NCBI GenBank assembly: GCA_900299315.1
Contig: OMJI01000280.1
Span: 1-33,431 of the forward strand
From: Verrucomicrobiota bacterium
GTDB taxonomy: Bacteria > Verrucomicrobiota > Verrucomicrobiia > Palsa-1439
Length of the DNA: 33,431 nucleotides
Reading direction: 5' to 3'
Made by a program: the position numbers and the translations under genes. This document shows, in pieces, positions 30,099-33,431 of this stretch; position 1 is the stretch's first letter, and the number at the start of each line of letters is the position of its first letter. The notes beneath the pieces are model-generated. The model saw nothing but the letters and a program-made list of their open reading frames with translations. It did not search any database and was not told where the DNA came from.

Positions 30099-33000
30099 TT
30101 ATTGACGGACGAGGATGGCGGCGCTTTTCTTGTCGAGTGTGAGTGTGACTTTGCCGTCGCGGACGGGGTAGGTGGCGGCGGCACCGAAACGCAGGGTGCG
30201 CACGGTGGCGCCATTGGCGAAATCGGGGAAGCCGGCCTGGCTGAGTGGCGTGTCGACGAAGGTGGCCGGGTTGGCGTTCAGGACATCGAGCAGGCGGCTG
30301 CCGTCGGGGAACGACACCGGCAGGTCGACCGTCTGTTGCCGGTCACTGTTGTTGATGACGACGGCGACGGTGTCGTCCCGGCGGGTTCGGGCGAAAGCAA
30401 AGATGTCCCGCGCGTCGTCGGTGAACAAGGACCGGTAAAGCCCGGTGCGGAGGGCGGGATAGGTGTTGCGGATGACGATGACTCGCCGGTAATGCTCCAG
30501 CACGTCGGTGGCGACGAAGTCCTTTGCGTTCGCGTAGGGACCGAGATCCGGCCAGAGCATGGGTTTGCGGTTGGTCGGATCGTCGGCGCCGTACATGCCT
30601 ACTTCATCCCCGTACCAGATCATTGGCGCGCCGAGGAACGTCATCTGGAATGTCGCCATGAGTTTGAGCACCCGGTAGGCGTCGGGCCCGGGCTTGGAAC
30701 CATCGTAGGGCGCGCCGTCCTGCGGTCGGTTGTCGGCGTCGTAGTTCCGGTCGGGATTGATGATCATGTTCGCGAGCCGGTCGGTGTCGTGCGAGTCGTA
30801 GAGGTTCTGCATCGCGAAATCGACCTGCAACGGATAGAGCCCGAGCAATTGGCGCAATTGCCGGTCGAACTCGCTGGCGGTGATCTTACGGTTGTGGTCG
30901 ATGAAGTACCGGGTGGCGCGCGTGGCAAAGGCATAGTTCATCGTCGCGTCCCATTGATCGCCCTGCAGGTTGCGGACGGGCTCGCCCCAGTGCTCGCCGA
31001 CGATGTAGGCGTTCGGGTTGATGGCTTTCACCAACTTGCGCCACTCGATCCAGAACGCATCCGGGATGTCCGGCGCCACGTCGAGCCGCCAGCCGTCGAC
31101 GCCATCACTTGGATCGCCATCAGCGTTCGGATCCATCCAGCGACGAGTGACGTTGAAGATGTAGTCACGGGCGGATTTCGAGGCGATGCCGGTCTTGTTG
31201 TTCTTGCGGAAATTCGGCATCCAGCCGCCGCCGTCCCACGACCGGTATTTCACGGGCGGTCCCCAGTCCTCGATGTCAAACCAGTCCGCATACGCCGATT
31301 GCGCGCCGTTGGTCAGGATGTCCTGCATCGCGAAGCTCGATTTGCCCATGTGATTGAACACGCCGTCGATCACCACCTTCAATCCCTGCGCGTGCGCCTG
31401 CCGGATCAAGTCGAGGAAGAGCCGGTCGGACTTCGTCCATTGCCATGTGGCCGGGTCGAGCGTCTCGGCGGGTACCGGTTCGCGGAAGCCGAAGTGCTGC
31501 GCGATGTGCCGGTAATCCGTCGTGTCATAGCCGTGATAGGCACCGGCCTCGAAGATCGGACAGAAATACAACGCCGTGACACCGATCTCGTGAAAGTACG
31601 GCAAGTGCTTGATCACGCCCTGCAAATCGCCGCCGAACCACCGGTTGTACCAGTCACCGGAAAACGTCCGCGCCTCGTTTGGTCGTTCCTTCGGCGCAAA
31701 CTGGTACCAATCCCACTTCCACGGCAACGTACCGGGCGGGTCGTTGTCAGGCGTGCCGTTCGCGAAGCGCTCGGGGAAAATCTGGTACCAGACGACGTTC
31801 TTCGCCCAGTCCGGGGTGGGGAAGGTGATGGTTGACGGGCAGGGAAACGGCCCGAGCGTCGCGGCTTTGTCGCCGCCACCCAATTCGACCGAGTACGCCG
31901 GCGTGTTTGTGTCGGTGAATAATTCACCGCGCCAGAAATCAAAACCGAATGCTGTCTGCGTGCGGCGCAACGTAACGGGCGCGCCGCCGGTCAGGCGCAC
32001 CTCCACGCGGTTCACGTCGCTCGCGAGCGTCCGCACCGTGACCTCCGCGAGCTCGCTGGAGACGCGGTTGAACTTCTGCCGGACCGCGCGGAGGTTGACT
32101 GCGTCCTTGGCCGGCGGGCCATAATCCCGGCCTTGCTCGCCGACGAAGATACCGGAGTTTTTCCCTTCGTGACCGTCGTCCACCGCCAAGGCACTGTCCG
32201 CCCGCAAGTCCGGCAGCCAGATGTCGCCGTTGACGACGAACTTGTAGTAGTACGCACCCTCATCGAGTTTCACGCGCGCCACAAAAGTGCCGTCCGCTTG
32301 CTGTTCCATCGGCGTGGCGGTCGTGCTCCAATTGTTAAAGCTCCCGGCGAGGTTGACGGCGGCGACGTTGATGCCCCGATCCTCCAGCACGACGTAGTCC
32401 GGCGGGTGAAAGATGAACTCGGTGAGTGGTTCCGGCGTGCAGGTGAAACTGCCGTCTGCCTCGTCGTACCGGACGTGCCAGTACTGGATGTTGGTCTGGG
32501 TGACGCTGACGCTGAGGAACTGGACGAGATCACCGGCATCGTGGTTGCGCAGCAGCAACAGCTGCCGCTCACCGGGTTTGTCCGAGCGCAACCACTTCTC
32601 ATACACCCCCGCGCCGGTACGCTCCATGAACGTGACCGGCTTCGTCGGTTCCGCGGCAGTCCAATCGCCGACGACTTGATAACTGCGCTGCGCCTTGGCT
32701 GTGACGTTGACCGGCTCGCTGGCCAAACCGTCATTGACCCGCAGCCAGAACCGGTAGGTTCCTTCGCGCGGCAGCGTCACCGTCCGCGTCGGAGCGGGCT
32801 CGCCCGGTAATTTCACTTGGACGGCATCATTGGTGTCCTGGCCAAATTCATACTCACCGATTGTTCGTCCCACCCGCGGCACGCTCTCGGAACCGTCGAG
32901 CACCACCGGCAAGCCGGCATCAGGCACACCGCGCACGAGCAGGACGGCGTGCGGTTGCGTGGGTTTGCTTTCGCGGAGGAACCAGCGGCCTTCGTTCAGG

Positions 33001-33305
33001 TCGAGCGTGATGGCGAACACGCCATGCCGGGGAATGGCGAGCTTGATGTTGTCGCCACCGGTGACGAGCGCGCCCCGGGAGTTGACACCGCGCCAGTTGC
33101 CGTCGGTGGTGAACTTGAACTGGTAGCTGCCTTGCTGGAAGAATTGTTCCGTCCGGTAGACTCCGTTCGTGACCGCGGACATCTGCCAGAGCGCGTTCGT
33201 GGGATTCCAGTCGTTGAACTCGCCGGCGAGGAAGACGTTGGTGACCTGCGCGAGTGAAGCGATTGACGAGACGATCCAAAAAAAGAAGGCGAGGGGAACT
33301 CTCAT
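30099..33305 (-). CDS. Secreted GH13 alpha-amylase/neopullulanase-like enzyme with multiple beta modules
   Basis: The 1068-residue protein starts with a signal peptide (FFFWIVSSIASLAQ). Modules in order: a CBM48-like domain (VFLAGEFNDWNP, about 20-112), a PKD/Ig-like domain (VVLDGSESVP, 115-205), a region of unclear fold, a second CBM48-like domain (NLAGSFNNWS, about 310-410), a CBM34-like domain, and the GH13 barrel from NVVWYQIFPERF. Catalytic residues: nucleophile Asp in DGWRLDVAP, acid Glu in IVGEHWGE, and Asp in DSHDTDR. Region I is VVIDGVFNH. The C-terminal domain ends SAAILVRQ. It probably cuts glycogen, starch or pullulan outside the cytoplasm. Its start is 4 bases after the stop of the upstream gene. 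Confidence 0.92.
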   Translation of the reverse strand: MRVPLAFFFWIVSSIASLAQVTNVFLAGEFNDWNPTNALWQMSAVTNGVYRTEQFFQQGSYQFKFTTDGNWRGVNSRGALVTGGDNIKLAIPRHGVFAITLDLNEGRWFLRESKPTQPHAVLLVRGVPDAGLPVVLDGSESVPRVGRTIGEYEFGQDTNDAVQVKLPGEPAPTRTVTLPREGTYRFWLRVNDGLASEPVNVTAKAQRSYQVVGDWTAAEPTKPVTFMERTGAGVYEKWLRSDKPGERQLLLLRNHDAGDLVQFLSVSVTQTNIQYWHVRYDEADGSFTCTPEPLTEFIFHPPDYVVLEDRGINVAAVNLAGSFNNWSTTATPMEQQADGTFVARVKLDEGAYYYKFVVNGDIWLPDLRADSALAVDDGHEGKNSGIFVGEQGRDYGPPAKDAVNLRAVRQKFNRVSSELAEVTVRTLASDVNRVEVRLTGGAPVTLRRTQTAFGFDFWRGELFTDTNTPAYSVELGGGDKAATLGPFPCPSTITFPTPDWAKNVVWYQIFPERFANGTPDNDPPGTLPWKWDWYQFAPKERPNEARTFSGDWYNRWFGGDLQGVIKHLPYFHEIGVTALYFCPIFEAGAYHGYDTTDYRHIAQHFGFREPVPAETLDPATWQWTKSDRLFLDLIRQAHAQGLKVVIDGVFNHMGKSSFAMQDILTNGAQSAYADWFDIEDWGPPVKYRSWDGGGWMPNFRKNNKTGIASKSARDYIFNVTRRWMDPNADGDPSDGVDGWRLDVAPDIPDAFWIEWRKLVKAINPNAYIVGEHWGEPVRNLQGDQWDATMNYAFATRATRYFIDHNRKITASEFDRQLRQLLGLYPLQVDFAMQNLYDSHDTDRLANMIINPDRNYDADNRPQDGAPYDGSKPGPDAYRVLKLMATFQMTFLGAPMIWYGDEVGMYGADDPTNRKPMLWPDLGPYANAKDFVATDVLEHYRRVIVIRNTYPALRTGLYRSLFTDDARDIFAFARTRRDDTVAVVINNSDRQQTVDLPVSFPDGSRLLDVLNANPATFVDTPLSQAGFPDFANGATVRTLRFGAAATYPVRDGKVTLTLDKKSAAILVRQ

Positions 33306-33309
33306 GGCA

Positions 33310-33431
33310 CTACCGGACAGCGGAACCATTTCGCAGGACGCCGCCCGGCACGGGAGTGAGGGTGAGTGTCTCGAGGAAGGCGAAGAGTTCGTCCAAGTTG
33401 GTCTCATCGTAAAGCGCCTGGAGCGCGAGGA
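33310..33431 (-). CDS. 3' end of a gene upstream of the amylase, unknown
   Basis: An open frame from the window edge to TAG 33312-33310 encodes at least 40 residues ending in VPGGVLRNGSAVR. A helical stretch LDELFAFLETLTL resembles the C-terminal AFL-x-LT helix of di-haem cytochrome c/peroxidase-like proteins, but too little is visible for a call. The stop is 4 bases before the amylase ATG, so both are probably in one operon. Confidence 0.5.
   Translation of the reverse strand, partial: LALQALYDETNLDELFAFLETLTLTPVPGGVLRNGSAVR

Noticed and set aside
30081-31835. 584-codon plus frame antisense to the amylase
   Set aside because: Shadow of a GC-rich gene with strong GH13 motifs on the other strand; low-complexity, no domain.
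1-33431. CRISPR arrays, insertion sequences, prophage or toxin-antitoxin genes
   Set aside because: No direct-repeat arrays, transposases, integrases or paired small genes of those families were seen.

Overview
The window is about 33 kb of a GC-rich chromosome, tightly packed with genes on both strands. It holds 36 protein genes (two cut by the window edges, one tiny and tentative), two tRNAs, a palindromic repeat and several plausible promoters and terminators. The content suggests a diderm bacterium, most likely of the Verrucomicrobiota/PVC type. The reasons are an exosortase, several lipoprotein-box proteins, an L,D-transpeptidase, a GT9 heptosyltransferase-like enzyme, a homospermidine pathway, a GH172/DUF2961 hydrolase and a stand-alone OvoA-C-like methyltransferase. 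That placement is inference from gene content. There are no phage, transposase, CRISPR or toxin genes, so this looks like stable core and accessory chromosome.

Region 1 (1-6135): an ornithine-decarboxylase-type enzyme and homospermidine synthase form a minus-strand polyamine operon. Divergent from it lie a GH172 enzyme, then a bacterial homologue of the vitamin K-dependent gamma-glutamyl carboxylase with a radical SAM protein 2 nt behind it. A 23-codon lipoprotein-like ORF faces the radical SAM gene. Region 2 (6177-9765): an M29 aminopeptidase-like gene overlaps an OvoA-C-like methyltransferase gene, followed by a tRNA with CAT anticodon, a small exported protein and a GT9 glycosyltransferase.

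Region 3 (9844-13718): a tail-anchored membrane protein overlaps an HU-type DNA-binding protein, followed by hisS and aspS, which also overlap. AspRS carries His31 and Gly83, the residues linked to the non-discriminating, Asn-forming type. Region 4 (13770-17170): a minus-strand lipoprotein lies downstream of an operon of an atypical protein kinase, a LysM/L,D-transpeptidase lipoprotein and accA. Region 5 (17270-20694): a small membrane protein, MTA phosphorylase, a single-domain response regulator, a short ribosome-hibernation factor, a HAD phosphatase and ribosome recycling factor.

Region 6 (20775-24810): a TPR/LysM lipoprotein, a membrane-anchored unknown, an ABC ATPase and its 576-residue permease, all in one direction. 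Region 7 (24868-28264): two tail-anchored unknowns, then a 728-residue fusion of a flavin reductase and a membrane polyferredoxin. In this fusion the flavoprotein half looks circularly permuted. Region 8 (28212-33431): exosortase, tRNA-Tyr, folE, a cruciform-type repeat, a large secreted GH13 amylase with several N-terminal beta modules, and the tail of another gene.

The most unusual items are the permuted flavoprotein-polyferredoxin fusion, the bacterial gamma-carboxylase homologue paired with a radical SAM enzyme, the kinase lacking the usual Lys/Glu pair in an operon with envelope and lipid genes, and a roughly threefold excess of ACCGG/CCGGT throughout the DNA. No stretch longer than about 170 bases lacks a gene.
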